Positions 49,626 to 58,591 of a stretch of DNA of 64,000 nucleotides are shown one piece after another. Position 1 is the stretch's first letter, and each line of letters opens with the position of its first letter. The notes under the pieces were generated by a model. The model made no database searches. It was given only the letters and a program-made list of their open reading frames with translations, and was not told where the DNA came from. The stretch is from contig JAHIUN010000002.1 in the NCBI GenBank assembly GCA_018817125.1, positions 142,187 to 206,186 on the forward strand, read 5' to 3'. Both the position numbers and the translations under genes were made by a program. This DNA is from Patescibacteria group bacterium (lineage in GTDB: Bacteria; Patescibacteriota; Gracilibacteria; UM-FILTER-43-11).

Positions 49626-51038
49626 ATGAATCTAAAAGACCTATGGTTTGCCATCATCAAAGATCTGGAAATAGAAATCAATCGTGCGAACGTGATTACC
49701 TGGTTTAAAAACACAACGCTTATTTCGGCTGAAGACGGCCTTTTAACCATTGGCCTCCCTTTACCGGTTTTTTTAAACTGGCATGCTCAGAATTACGCGG
49801 CTATAACACTAAAGACTGCGCAAAAACATGATCCCGCAATCAAAAAAATTGCCTACGAAGTCGACATCACTTTATCCGAAAAAGATCCGCGGGTCATCGA
49901 CCTCTTAAGTCATTTTCCGGAAAAAGAATCCCGTAAGCTTCCGAATAAACAGGAGATGAAACTGAAGGGAGGTGTGGTTACCAAGATGCTTAACCCGCGT
50001 TATTCGCTGGAAAACTTTGTCGTAGCGCCCGAAAACCGATTGGCCCATGCCGCCTCCATGACGGTGACTAAATATCCGGGTCAGAACTACAACCCTCTTT
50101 TTATTTACGGCGGTGTCGGATTGGGGAAGACTCATCTGCTTCAGTCGATCGGCCGGGAGGTCCTTAGAAACGATCCCAATAAAGTCGTGGTTTACACAAC
50201 AACCGAAGACTTCACCAACGAGCTGATCAGCGGAATCAAAACAGGTAATATGAATAAGTTCCGCAGTAAATACCGTAAGGTGGATGTGTTTATCATCGAT
50301 GATATCCAGTTCATTGCGAACAAAGACCGCACGCAGGAAGAATTTTTCCATACCTTCAACACACTTTATGAAGCCGGCAAGCAGGTGGTCATCAGTGCCG
50401 ACCGTCCGCCTCATGAACTCACCCTTCTTTCCGACCGACTGGTGTCCCGTTTTGAGTCCGGGATGAGTGTGGATGTAAAGATGCCGGATTATGAAAGCCG
50501 GCTCGTCATCCTTAAAAATAAATGCCAGGAGGCTCAGGTGTTTATTAATGATCAGGTCTTGGAATTCATCGCGTTTAATATCGACAACTCTGTGCGCGCC
50601 CTGATCGGAGTGCTTAATCAGGTGATCGCCCAATACGAATTGGAACACACCGCCCCCACTATCAAATCGGTTGCCGAAATCATCAAACGCTCCAAAAAGG
50701 AAGTAAAGATGGTCGGATTTATTCAGGATGACCCCACTCCTCATCACGCGGTTACCGTGGATCAGCTCACGAATTATGTTTCCGAATATTACACCATCCC
50801 TAAAAGCGAGGTGCTGGGCGAATCCCGTGCTAGAGAATATCTCATCCCGCGTCAGCTGATCATGTATCTGGCCAAAACAAAACTGAGGATCTCATTGGCC
50901 AAGATCGGCCAGTCGCTCGGTAACAGGAATCATACCACTGTGATGCATGCTATTTCTAAAGTGCAGAACCTTTTAAGAAACGATCGTCAGCTTCTTTATG
51001 ATACAAACGCGATTATAAAAGAAGCCGGCATCCACTGA
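49626..51038 (+). CDS. dnaA: Chromosomal replication initiator DnaA
   Basis: 470 residues from ATG 49626. Domain I 'DLWFAIIKDLEIEINRANVI', short linker, AAA+ domain with 'YGGVGLGKTHLLQSIGREVL' (Walker A), 'VDVFIIDDIQFIANKDRTQE' (Walker B), 'LSDRLVSRFESGMSVDVKMP' (sensor/arginine region), and domain IV with the DNA-binding signature 'IGQSLGNRNHTTVMHAISKV'. Opens oriC. Unusual context: rseP on one side, a Zn-ribbon gene and pyrC on the other; no dnaN or recF. Flanked by B2 and B3 repeats. Confidence 0.97.
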   Translation: MNLKDLWFAIIKDLEIEINRANVITWFKNTTLISAEDGLLTIGLPLPVFLNWHAQNYAAITLKTAQKHDPAIKKIAYEVDITLSEKDPRVIDLLSHFPEKESRKLPNKQEMKLKGGVVTKMLNPRYSLENFVVAPENRLAHAASMTVTKYPGQNYNPLFIYGGVGLGKTHLLQSIGREVLRNDPNKVVVYTTTEDFTNELISGIKTGNMNKFRSKYRKVDVFIIDDIQFIANKDRTQEEFFHTFNTLYEAGKQVVISADRPPHELTLLSDRLVSRFESGMSVDVKMPDYESRLVILKNKCQEAQVFINDQVLEFIAFNIDNSVRALIGVLNQVIAQYELEHTAPTIKSVAEIIKRSKKEVKMVGFIQDDPTPHHAVTVDQLTNYVSEYYTIPKSEVLGESRAREYLIPRQLIMYLAKTKLRISLAKIGQSLGNRNHTTVMHAISKVQNLLRNDRQLLYDTNAIIKEAGIH

Positions 51039-51044
51039 TATAAA

Positions 51045-51182
51045 TAAATCCGAAACCCGAATTTCGAAACCCGAAACAATATTAAATGTCCAAAACCCAA
51101 ATGTACAAAACGTTTGGAGCATTTGGCATTTGAATTTAGAATTTGTTTCGTATTTCGGATTTAGAATTTCGAGTTTCCGTTT
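51045..51182. repeat. Intergenic fold-back B3, word 'AATCCGAAAC'
   Basis: AAATCCGAAACCCGAATTTC and GAAACCCGAAACAATATTAA on the left, 'AAACGTTTGGAGCATTTGGC' shared with B2, GAATTTGTTTCGTATTTCGG and TTTAGAATTTCGAG on the right. Lies after dnaA. Confidence 0.85.
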
Positions 51183-51211
51183 TAGCAACAGAGTATTTCA
51201 ATAAAATTATT

Positions 51212-51245
51212 AAAAAAAGCCGGCACCTATTAAGGATACCGGCTA
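51212..51245 (-). terminator. Terminator of the Zn-ribbon gene
   Basis: On the minus strand AGCCGGTATC pairs with GGTGCCGGCT (two G-T) around a short loop, followed by TTTTTTTA. It lies 15 nt after the gene's stop. Confidence 0.85.
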
Positions 51246-51260
51246 AGATACGCTTAAGAG

Positions 51261-51599
51261 CTATCGACAAAACGTTTCAATAAAGCTGCCGGAAAAATTG
51301 GCCAGCTCTTCTTTCATCATTTTTACTTCTTCCGCGGTGACGGGCTCATCCACACATTGGTCGTGGATGATCTGGGAAGACTGGTTGTGGAACATCGCCT
51401 CTTCTGCCACCGTTTTTTCAATGTGGGCGGAAAGGGTCATTTCTGTTTTACAGCGGTCACAGACCACATCAAACATGCAGTCATCACCGATAATATCCGT
51501 GATCTCGATATTGTGCGGTAAGATTTTTGCATTGCATTCAGGACAGTCCAGCGACTGGGAGATCTGAGCAACGATTTCATGGATATCGTGATGGTTCAT
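51261..51599 (-). CDS. Small zinc-ribbon protein
   Basis: 112 residues from ATG 51599. Two Cys pairs, 'LDCPECNAKI' and 'DVVCDRCKTEM', 35 residues apart, form a zinc ribbon; the rest is acidic and helical ('HDIHEIVAQISQSL', 'TAEEVKMMKEELANFSGSFI'). No other motif. Similar small ribbon proteins are conserved in CPR genomes without a known role; a transcription or RNA factor is possible. Well terminated, monocistronic. Confidence 0.7.
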   Translation of the reverse strand: MNHHDIHEIVAQISQSLDCPECNAKILPHNIEITDIIGDDCMFDVVCDRCKTEMTLSAHIEKTVAEEAMFHNQSSQIIHDQCVDEPVTAEEVKMMKEELANFSGSFIETFCR

Positions 51600-51690
51600 T
51601 TTTTTTATTTTGAAAATAAATCCTACAATTATAGCAGACTTCGGGGGAGAAATCAAGACTTATACCTCAAAAAACTAAGTAATATTTAAG

Positions 51691-51712
51691 AACGCGACGT
51701 GAACGTCGCGTC
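51691..51712. repeat. Short perfect palindrome (ACGCGACGT/ACGTCGCGT)
   Basis: 9-bp stem with a GA loop at 51692-51711, in the 91-nt gap before the pyrC stop. Similar in style to the REP-like palindromes at 12407 and 41983. Confidence 0.65.
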
Positions 51713-51748
51713 TGCAGTTACTATTAACTTTAAACTTTCAACTCTGAA

Positions 51749-53023
51749 CTAATCTTTATAAACCTCTCCGTTAAAAACCGTCATCACGGGCCAGCCCTTC
51801 AGTGTCATGCCGTCGAAAGGTGTGTTTTTGCCTTTAGAGACAATGTCTTCCTGATTAACCTTTTTCTCCAGTTCCAGATCGATAATGGTTAAATCGGCCG
51901 GAGCGCCGCTTTGTATTCTGCCGGATTTCAGTTTAGCCAGTTTAGCAGGATTTGATGTCATTAGCCGGACAACATCCATCAGTTCTATTTCCTGTTTGTG
52001 ATAAAGCTCATTCAGAGTGGTGGGGATGAGAAGTTCCACTTCGGAAAAACCGAATGCCGCCTGTTTGATGTCTGTATCCTTTTCTTCCATGCTGTGGGGC
52101 GCGTGATCGGTTACAATAGCGTCCACAGTGCCGTCTTTAATCCCTTCAATGATGGCCTGCCGGTCGGCTTCGGTACGGAGCGGGGGATTGACTTTGGCCA
52201 GGCCTCCTTTGGTAAGCACCAGGTCTTCGGTCAGCGAAAAATGATGAGGGGTGACGTCACAGGTGATCAGATCTGTTTCTTTTTTAGCCTGCCGGATCAG
52301 CTCAATGGATTCTTTGGCGCTCAGGTGGGTAAAGTGAGCGTGTGCCCCCGTTTTTTTGGCGAGGCGTATGCCGCGTTCCACCGCCTTGTATTCTTTTTCA
52401 TTCGGCTGACCGGGAACACCCAGCTGCTGACTGATTTTCCCCTCATTCACCACGCCGTCCGGTGCGATGCTATGCATTTCAGGGTGGGTCATAAGGGTTA
52501 AGCCAAGCCCTTTGGCTTTTGCGTAAGCCTGCTCTAAAAGCTTTTCATCATCCACATCACATCCGTCATCAGTGATAAACCATACCGAGAGGTCGGGGTA
52601 AGCTTCCAGTTCTGCCAGTACTTCGCCTTTCAGGTCTTTGGTGATGGCGGCGACCACATGCACATGTACTTTCGCGTTGTTGCGGATAAGATCCAGATAT
52701 TCTTTGATCCGTTCCGTGCAGTCGAGTTTTGGCTGGGTGTTTGGCATGGTAAAAACGGTCGTCACTCCGCCATGAAGCGCGGCCGCGGTGCCGGACTCAA
52801 TCGTTTCTTTATAAGCCTGTTCCAGATCCCGCAGATGGACGTGCAGGTCGATGACCCCCGGGATCACCAGCTTACCTCTGGCATCCACCGCCTCGGCGTC
52901 CAGCGACGAAGCAACAGGGTCGATCTCATAGATCTTTCCATCCTGTATAAGAATATCGGCTACTTCATCCCGTCCGCTTTCCGGGTCCAGCAGCCGCCCT
53001 CCTTTTATTAATAATTTGCTCAT
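51749..53023 (-). CDS. pyrC: Dihydroorotase
   Basis: 424 residues, class I (long) type. 'IPGVIDLHVHLRDLEQAYKE' (metal His pair), 'TMPNTQPKLD', His ligands in 'LMTHPEM' and 'AHFTHLSAKES', 'IVTDHAPHSMEEKD' (catalytic Asp) and C-terminal composite-domain strand 'PVMTVFNGEVYKD'. Closes carbamoyl-aspartate to dihydroorotate. A fold-back lies between it and pyrB upstream on the same strand, so the two form one operon-like unit. Confidence 0.96.
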   Translation of the reverse strand: MSKLLIKGGRLLDPESGRDEVADILIQDGKIYEIDPVASSLDAEAVDARGKLVIPGVIDLHVHLRDLEQAYKETIESGTAAALHGGVTTVFTMPNTQPKLDCTERIKEYLDLIRNNAKVHVHVVAAITKDLKGEVLAELEAYPDLSVWFITDDGCDVDDEKLLEQAYAKAKGLGLTLMTHPEMHSIAPDGVVNEGKISQQLGVPGQPNEKEYKAVERGIRLAKKTGAHAHFTHLSAKESIELIRQAKKETDLITCDVTPHHFSLTEDLVLTKGGLAKVNPPLRTEADRQAIIEGIKDGTVDAIVTDHAPHSMEEKDTDIKQAAFGFSEVELLIPTTLNELYHKQEIELMDVVRLMTSNPAKLAKLKSGRIQSGAPADLTIIDLELEKKVNQEDIVSKGKNTPFDGMTLKGWPVMTVFNGEVYKD

Positions 53024-53029
53024 AGTTCT

Positions 53030-53147
53030 AATTGGTGGCCTAATTGGTGGCCTAATGGGCGGCCTAATTGGGGTTCGGTCAGTTTCTCAACAATTAGATC
53101 CCCCATTAGGTCCCCGCCCCGAAGGGGCAGGCCCCCAATCAGATCCA
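53030..53147. repeat. Intergenic fold-back, word 'CCTAATTGGTGGCC'
   Basis: CTAATTGGTGGCCTAATTGG, TGGCCTAATGGGCGGCCTAA on the left; CAATTAGATCCCCCATTAGG, GGCAGGCCCCCAATCAGATC on the right, with GCCCC GAAG GGGC as an inner hairpin. Lies between pyrB and pyrC; the same words occur in the proB leader (27707). Confidence 0.8.
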
Positions 53148-54062
53148 CTATTGGTTATAGTTTTTCCACAGCGTCTTCAGCAGAGCCATTCGCATATAGA
53201 TGCCGTTTTCAGACTGGCGGAAGTAAGCGGCTTGGTCCATACCGTCCACCTCCATAGTGATCTCATCCACGCGGGGAAGGGGATGCATGACGCGCATTGT
53301 AGGCTTGCCCATCCGAACGACATCAGAGGTGAGGATGTAAGAGCCTTTTAAAAAGTAGTATTCCTCCAGATTTTCAAACCGTTCCTGCTGAATGCGTGTC
53401 ATATAAAGGATATCCATTTCCGGCACGTGTTTATTCAGTTCACTGTCTTCCATATATTCAATGCCTTTCTCTTTCAGCATGTCCAGATAGTAATTAGGGA
53501 TCTTCAGCTGAGTGGGGCTGATAAAGATGACTTTTTTGACTTTATAAAGGGCCAGCAGGTAAAGGAGCGAGTGGACCGTCCGTCCGAATTTAAGGTCGCC
53601 CACAAATCCGATGGCCTTTCCGTCGATCCCGCCGCATTCCCGCTGAATGGTGTACATATCCAGAAGCGCCTGAGTCGGGTGCTGGTTCGCCCCGTCTCCT
53701 CCGTTCAGAAAAGGTTTATCCGTGTGCTGGATGGCTTCCGCCGCCGAACCTTCCTTGGGGTGCCGCATCACCAGGATGTCCGCGTATTTTTCGATCACGC
53801 GGATGGTGTCGTTCAGCGCTTCCCCTTTTTTCATGGAAGTCGAGCTGGCGTTGGCCACCGTGATCAGGCGCCCGCCCAGACGGTGTACCGCCGACTCAAA
53901 GCTGAGGCGGGTGCGGGTGCTGGGCTCAAAGAAAAGGGAAGCGACGATCACTCCGTCTAAATCTTTGGTGCGCTGGGTGCGGAGGTTTTCGGCTTCTTTG
54001 ATAAAAAAATCGACTTCCTCGCGGGTGAGGTCAGCCGACGTCGTGAGTTGAGTTCGGTTCAT
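53148..54062 (-). CDS. pyrB: Aspartate carbamoyltransferase catalytic subunit
   Basis: 304 residues. Carbamoyl-phosphate loop 'ASLFFEPSTRTRLSFESAVH', 'SSTSMKKGEALNDTIRVIEK', 'MRHPKEGSAAEAIQ', 'FLNGGDGANQHPTQALLDMY' and C-terminal 'MRVMHPLPRVDEI' with 'QAAYFRQSENGIYMRMALL'. Makes carbamoyl-aspartate. No pyrI regulatory subunit gene is adjacent. Length normal. Confidence 0.97.
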   Translation of the reverse strand: MNRTQLTTSADLTREEVDFFIKEAENLRTQRTKDLDGVIVASLFFEPSTRTRLSFESAVHRLGGRLITVANASSTSMKKGEALNDTIRVIEKYADILVMRHPKEGSAAEAIQHTDKPFLNGGDGANQHPTQALLDMYTIQRECGGIDGKAIGFVGDLKFGRTVHSLLYLLALYKVKKVIFISPTQLKIPNYYLDMLKEKGIEYMEDSELNKHVPEMDILYMTRIQQERFENLEEYYFLKGSYILTSDVVRMGKPTMRVMHPLPRVDEITMEVDGMDQAAYFRQSENGIYMRMALLKTLWKNYNQ

Positions 54063-54121
54063 GATTTTTTAATTAATTTTCAGTGGATATTGTAAGTTTT
54101 TTTGGTGATAAAGTAAACCGC

Positions 54122-54162
54122 AAAAAAATGGCCCGCCCCGCAGGACGAACCATTTTAATCTA
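54122..54162 (-). terminator. Terminator of the 54172 gene
   Basis: Minus strand: AAAATGG, a GC-rich interior, CCATTTTTTT. Seven base pairs plus an inner GTCC/GGGC-type hairpin and a T-run; on the plus strand the A-run makes it inactive. Confidence 0.6.
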
Positions 54163-54171
54163 TTTAAACGA

Positions 54172-54408
54172 TTAGTTTTCAGCGGAGCCGCTATCCGGCT
54201 CTAAAGAGCTTAAAAAACCCTCAGCTGTCACGCGGTTTTCCAGGATAAATTTTTCCACCTTAGCCCGTTCATCCTTATCAAGACTTTTTATTTGAAGGAT
54301 CGCCTGTTTAAATTGTTCAGCGGCGTCCACAAAATCATCCAGCGTATCTTCCAGAGGCTGTTCCGCTTCAGGGGTGGCGGTTGCGGGTTGTTCGGAGGGG
54401 ATAGGCAT
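54172..54408 (-). CDS. Small acidic protein, unknown
   Basis: 78 residues from ATG 54408 (ATG 54414 two codons earlier is equally possible). Disordered Pro/Glu N-terminus, then one helical block 'TLDDFVDAAEQFKQAILQIK', 'DKDERAKVEKFILENRVTAE'. No motif, no signal. Its own terminator follows, and the extended -10 for obg starts on the other strand near its 5' end. Function unknown. Confidence 0.6.
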   Translation of the reverse strand: MPIPSEQPATATPEAEQPLEDTLDDFVDAAEQFKQAILQIKSLDKDERAKVEKFILENRVTAEGFLSSLEPDSGSAEN

Positions 54409-54437
54409 ATACAAATAGGTTATATTTTAAAAAAGGA

Positions 54438-54446
54438 TGGTATAAT
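54438..54446 (+). promoter_or_regulatory. Extended -10 (TGGTATAAT) upstream of obg
   Basis: TGG at 54438-54440 followed by TATAAT at 54441-54446; no good -35. It would give a leader of about 80 nt. Confidence 0.5.
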
Positions 54447-54509
54447 ATAATTTGTGTGGAAGAATGTCAAATAATTATATCAGATTTACTTATTTTAAGA
54501 ATCTTGTAA

Positions 54510-55805
<1,296 letters not shown>

Positions 55806-55922
55806 TGAAGGGGATTATATCAAATCGGGCTGTGTGATCGTATACCTTGTGCAGTATCTATTATCGGGATGTAGATAATTTCAATCTTTAGGTGTAAGCT
55901 TGACACAGTAATTCCTTTAAAT

Positions 55923-56531
55923 ATGTCTGACAAACCTCCAAAAATAGCCGTTTTTGTAGATGCGGGCAATCTGTGGAGCTCATATAAAATACTTGGAAAG
56001 GTATTAGATTTTAATAAATTGAAACAATTTTTTGCAGATAAATTTTTTGGAGATATTTTTAAAATATTCTATTACGTAGCTTATCCAAGAGAGGGGACAA
56101 GGTCACAGAATAAGGTCGATAAAGTTCATAAATTTCTTACTTGGTTAAAAAAAGGCTTGGGTTATGATGTTATCAAAAAGCCCTTAAAGACTATCTTCCT
56201 TAGAAATAAAGAAGGTGAGCTAATTTATGATCAAGATACTGGTGAACCGCAGTCTATTGAAAAGGGTAATTTTGATGTTGAAATAGCCATTGATGCACTA
56301 AGATATTCAAGTGCTTATGATATTGCAGTTTTTATAACTGGAGATTCAGACTTTTTGCCATTAATTAGTTATTTAAGAAATCTTGGTAGCAAAAAGAAGG
56401 TTTATGTTTTTTCAACCGATGGTTGTGTATCACACGAACTACGGACAGGTGCGGATGGTTATTTTGACCTTAAGGATTGCCCTGAAATTCATGAAGGTGA
56501 ATTGATGAATAAAGAAGATAGACAAAAATAG
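55923..56531 (+). CDS. NYN-domain (PIN-like) nuclease, LabA/DUF88 type
   Basis: 202 residues, AT-rich. Acidic active-site positions in 'KIAVFVDAGNLWSSYK' (Asp), 'KGNFDVEIAIDALRYSS' and 'FITGDSDFLPLISYLRNLG', ending 'KVYVFSTDGCVSHELRTGAD'. Metal-dependent RNase fold acting on RNA; partner unknown. Longer and with an insert 'KTIFLRNKEGELIYDQDTGE' compared with the smallest family members. Followed by a good terminator. Base composition suggests separate acquisition. Confidence 0.9.
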   Translation: MSDKPPKIAVFVDAGNLWSSYKILGKVLDFNKLKQFFADKFFGDIFKIFYYVAYPREGTRSQNKVDKVHKFLTWLKKGLGYDVIKKPLKTIFLRNKEGELIYDQDTGEPQSIEKGNFDVEIAIDALRYSSAYDIAVFITGDSDFLPLISYLRNLGSKKKVYVFSTDGCVSHELRTGADGYFDLKDCPEIHEGELMNKEDRQK

Positions 56532-56557
56532 CCCATGCAAAGCACGGGCTATTTTCT
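56525..56557 (+). terminator. Terminator of the NYN gene
   Basis: AAAATAGCCC (56525-56534) pairs perfectly with GGGCTATTTT (56546-56555) around ATGCAAAGCAC; the stem overlaps the stop codon. Confidence 0.85.
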
Positions 56558-56648
56558 ATGGTATTATTGCCCCCTGAGTTCTATGAGCTAAAACTCAAGG
56601 ACATTTTCAAGTATATATGATTATTTGATATATGTCAATACTAGTTTG

Positions 56649-57815
56649 TCAAGTACTCATATATTGCACAAGATATATGCTATACAACTTGCTCCACCCC
56701 CTACTCCCATTCGCCCCCAGCCACCGCTCCGGATTCTCGCTGTACACCTTTTTCAGGATATCCGAATTCAGATTCAGGCCGTTTAATACTTTCGTCTCCT
56801 CATCCCAGCGGTTGTACGAGTTCATCTTCTCCAGTTTGGTTTTGCAGAAGTCACCGCTTTTGGGTTCGCAGTCTTCGTAGATCTGCCGGTTGGTCTTAGC
56901 GATATCTTTGTAATAGTCGTTCACCGGTTCGCAGGTGAAGCGCTTTTTTTCCAGCAGGTCGCGGTAGCACTGGATGGTGGCTTCCATAAACGCCTCATCC
57001 TTTTTATCCGCGTCGGTGATGACCATATCGGTGCCGAAAAGGATGCGGTCGGGGTATTCTTTAAAAAAGGTTCGGTATTTATCGATATTCCGGCTGATCC
57101 GGCGGAAGCCCGCGGCAAAGAACTGGGGCGAGCCGAAGCTGATATCGGTGTAAAGGTTGGGGTAGGCGTCGAACATCTTTTTTACTTCGTCGATCTCGAT
57201 ACTTGAGACCATATAATGGGGGACGTCGATGACCAGGTCCGGGAATTCCTGCAGGATGTTTTTCAGCTCCTCCCCGTATTTTTTAAGGTTGATATGGTAA
57301 AGGACGGGCAGGTGGTTGCGCTCGGCGTAGGCGTACACGGGTTTCATACGCGCGGTGTCCAGCGGGAGGCCGAAGATGTCGTAATAATAGGAATGGCCGT
57401 TGTAGAGCTTTAAGCCTTTTCCTCCGCGCTCATGGCAATCCTGAAACAGTTCGAGGGCGTTGCTGTCCATGGGGCTGACGGTGCAGAGGGGGATGAAGCG
57501 GTCGGGATACGTTTCGGCGATTTTCAGGATCTCATCCATATTCTCCTCATGGCGTGTAAAGGAAGGGCTGCCGTTTAAGGTCAGCGTTTCCCAGGGGGAG
57601 GGGAGCAGGACCGTCTTGTCGACTCCGGTCCGTTCCATCACGTTTTTCAGTTCCTCCGCTTTTTCAAGGTTCTGGATGTGCTCATGCACGTCGATGACTT
57701 TAGAACCCGAATACGCCCGGTCGGTGAATAAAAAGAAAAGCAGAACCGCAAGAAGCAGGACGATGAGTCCGAAAAAGTGGGGGAAGTAACGATGCTGTCG
57801 GATCTTTTTTAACAT
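56649..57815 (-). CDS. Membrane-anchored amidohydrolase (Amidohydro_2)
   Basis: 388 residues from ATG 57815 (ATG 57860 adds 15 residues and is possible). N-terminal membrane helix (about 12-32), then a TIM-barrel metal hydrolase: 'SKVIDVHEHIQNLEKAEE' (HxH), 'GGKGLKLYNGHSYYYD', 'LPVLYHINLKKYG', 'FPDLVIDVPHYMVSS' and 'PDRILFGTDMVITDADK' (Asp ligand). C-terminal part with Cys pairs is outside the cell. Family members are decarboxylases or hydrolases such as ACMSD; substrate here unknown. No partner genes. The anchored extracellular form is uncommon. Confidence 0.8.
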   Translation of the reverse strand: MLKKIRQHRYFPHFFGLIVLLLAVLLFFLFTDRAYSGSKVIDVHEHIQNLEKAEELKNVMERTGVDKTVLLPSPWETLTLNGSPSFTRHEENMDEILKIAETYPDRFIPLCTVSPMDSNALELFQDCHERGGKGLKLYNGHSYYYDIFGLPLDTARMKPVYAYAERNHLPVLYHINLKKYGEELKNILQEFPDLVIDVPHYMVSSIEIDEVKKMFDAYPNLYTDISFGSPQFFAAGFRRISRNIDKYRTFFKEYPDRILFGTDMVITDADKKDEAFMEATIQCYRDLLEKKRFTCEPVNDYYKDIAKTNRQIYEDCEPKSGDFCKTKLEKMNSYNRWDEETKVLNGLNLNSDILKKVYSENPERWLGANGSRGWSKLYSIYLVQYMST

Positions 57816-57912
57816 GGGTACACATTTTAACATAAATTCCCTAAACTTGTCTCTTGTCACTTATTCCCAATTTTGTTAAATTTAATAATGTTAAAATTTA
57901 AACCAAAATATT

Positions 57913-58452
57913 ATGAAACTCGGACGATACATCATAGGGCTGATAAGCGGCCTGACTTTCGGAATGCTGTTTGCCCCCAGAAAAGGCGAGGAGCTCCGCA
58001 AAGAGCTGATTAGAAAAAGTTCACAATCCGGCGCCGACGGCTTAAAGACGCTGGGCGAGGCGTTTAAGAGCGCGGGCGAAGAGGCATGGGGGGAATTAAA
58101 AGGCCTGTCGGAACATGAACAGGTCACCGCGTTTTTAGAGCTTTCTCAGGAAAAGATACGCGCTTTTCTGGATGCCGCGGAGGAAAAAGGGTATGATGTT
58201 GCGTCCCGGGTTCAGGAGAAGTTTGAGGATTTCGCGGAACTGGCTAAGGAAAAGGCGGGGGAAGTGAAAGACAAAGCTGTATCGGTTGAAAAGAAAGTGG
58301 CCAAGAAAGCCGTGGCCGCTAAAGAAACGGTTGCGTTTGCCAAACGGAAGCTTTCTCCCAAAAAGAAGACCGCCAAGCGGAAAACAAAGCGCAAGCCGGC
58401 AAAGAAGACCGTTAAAAAATCAACCGCTAAAAAGACCGCGCGGAAGAAATAA
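57913..58452 (+). CDS. YtxH-like protein with histone-H1-like tail
   Basis: 179 residues. N-terminal YtxH signature: short hydrophobic helix 'YIIGLISGLTFGMLFAP' then 'RKGEELRKELIRKS'. An acidic helical middle (about 40-110) and a C-terminal 65 residues almost only Lys, Ala, Thr, Arg and Pro ('KKTAKRKTKRKPAKKTVKKS'), as in histone-H1-like proteins. The tail could bind DNA or polyphosphate. A membrane-linked protein with an H1-like tail may tie nucleoid and envelope, which is inference. Confidence 0.75.
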   Translation: MKLGRYIIGLISGLTFGMLFAPRKGEELRKELIRKSSQSGADGLKTLGEAFKSAGEEAWGELKGLSEHEQVTAFLELSQEKIRAFLDAAEEKGYDVASRVQEKFEDFAELAKEKAGEVKDKAVSVEKKVAKKAVAAKETVAFAKRKLSPKKKTAKRKTKRKPAKKTVKKSTAKKTARKK

Positions 58453-58456
58453 CTTC

Positions 58457-58553
58457 ATTTCAGATTTCTGATTTCTGAATTCTGATTTGATCTCAGATGT
58501 CAGATTTAAAATCTTAAATTGAATCAGAAATCTGAGATCAGAAATCAGAAATA
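58457..58553. repeat. Intergenic fold-back, word 'TCAGAAATCTGAGATCAG', hppA leader
   Basis: CAGATTTCTGATTTCTGAAT, TTGATCTCAGATGTCAGATT on the left; TTGAATCAGAAATCTGAGAT, CAGAAATCAGAAAT on the right. It is the uninterrupted version of the two arms that bracket the S23-type gene at 33384 and 33901. Confidence 0.85.
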
Positions 58554-58591
58554 ATAATTTAATTTTTTATTAACCTTAATTCTCGATTACC

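Noticed and set aside
47846..51182. CRISPR array suggested by regularly recurring repeats
   Set aside because: The copies are separated by whole genes and fold on themselves; no 25-40 nt repeats with unique spacers and no cas genes.
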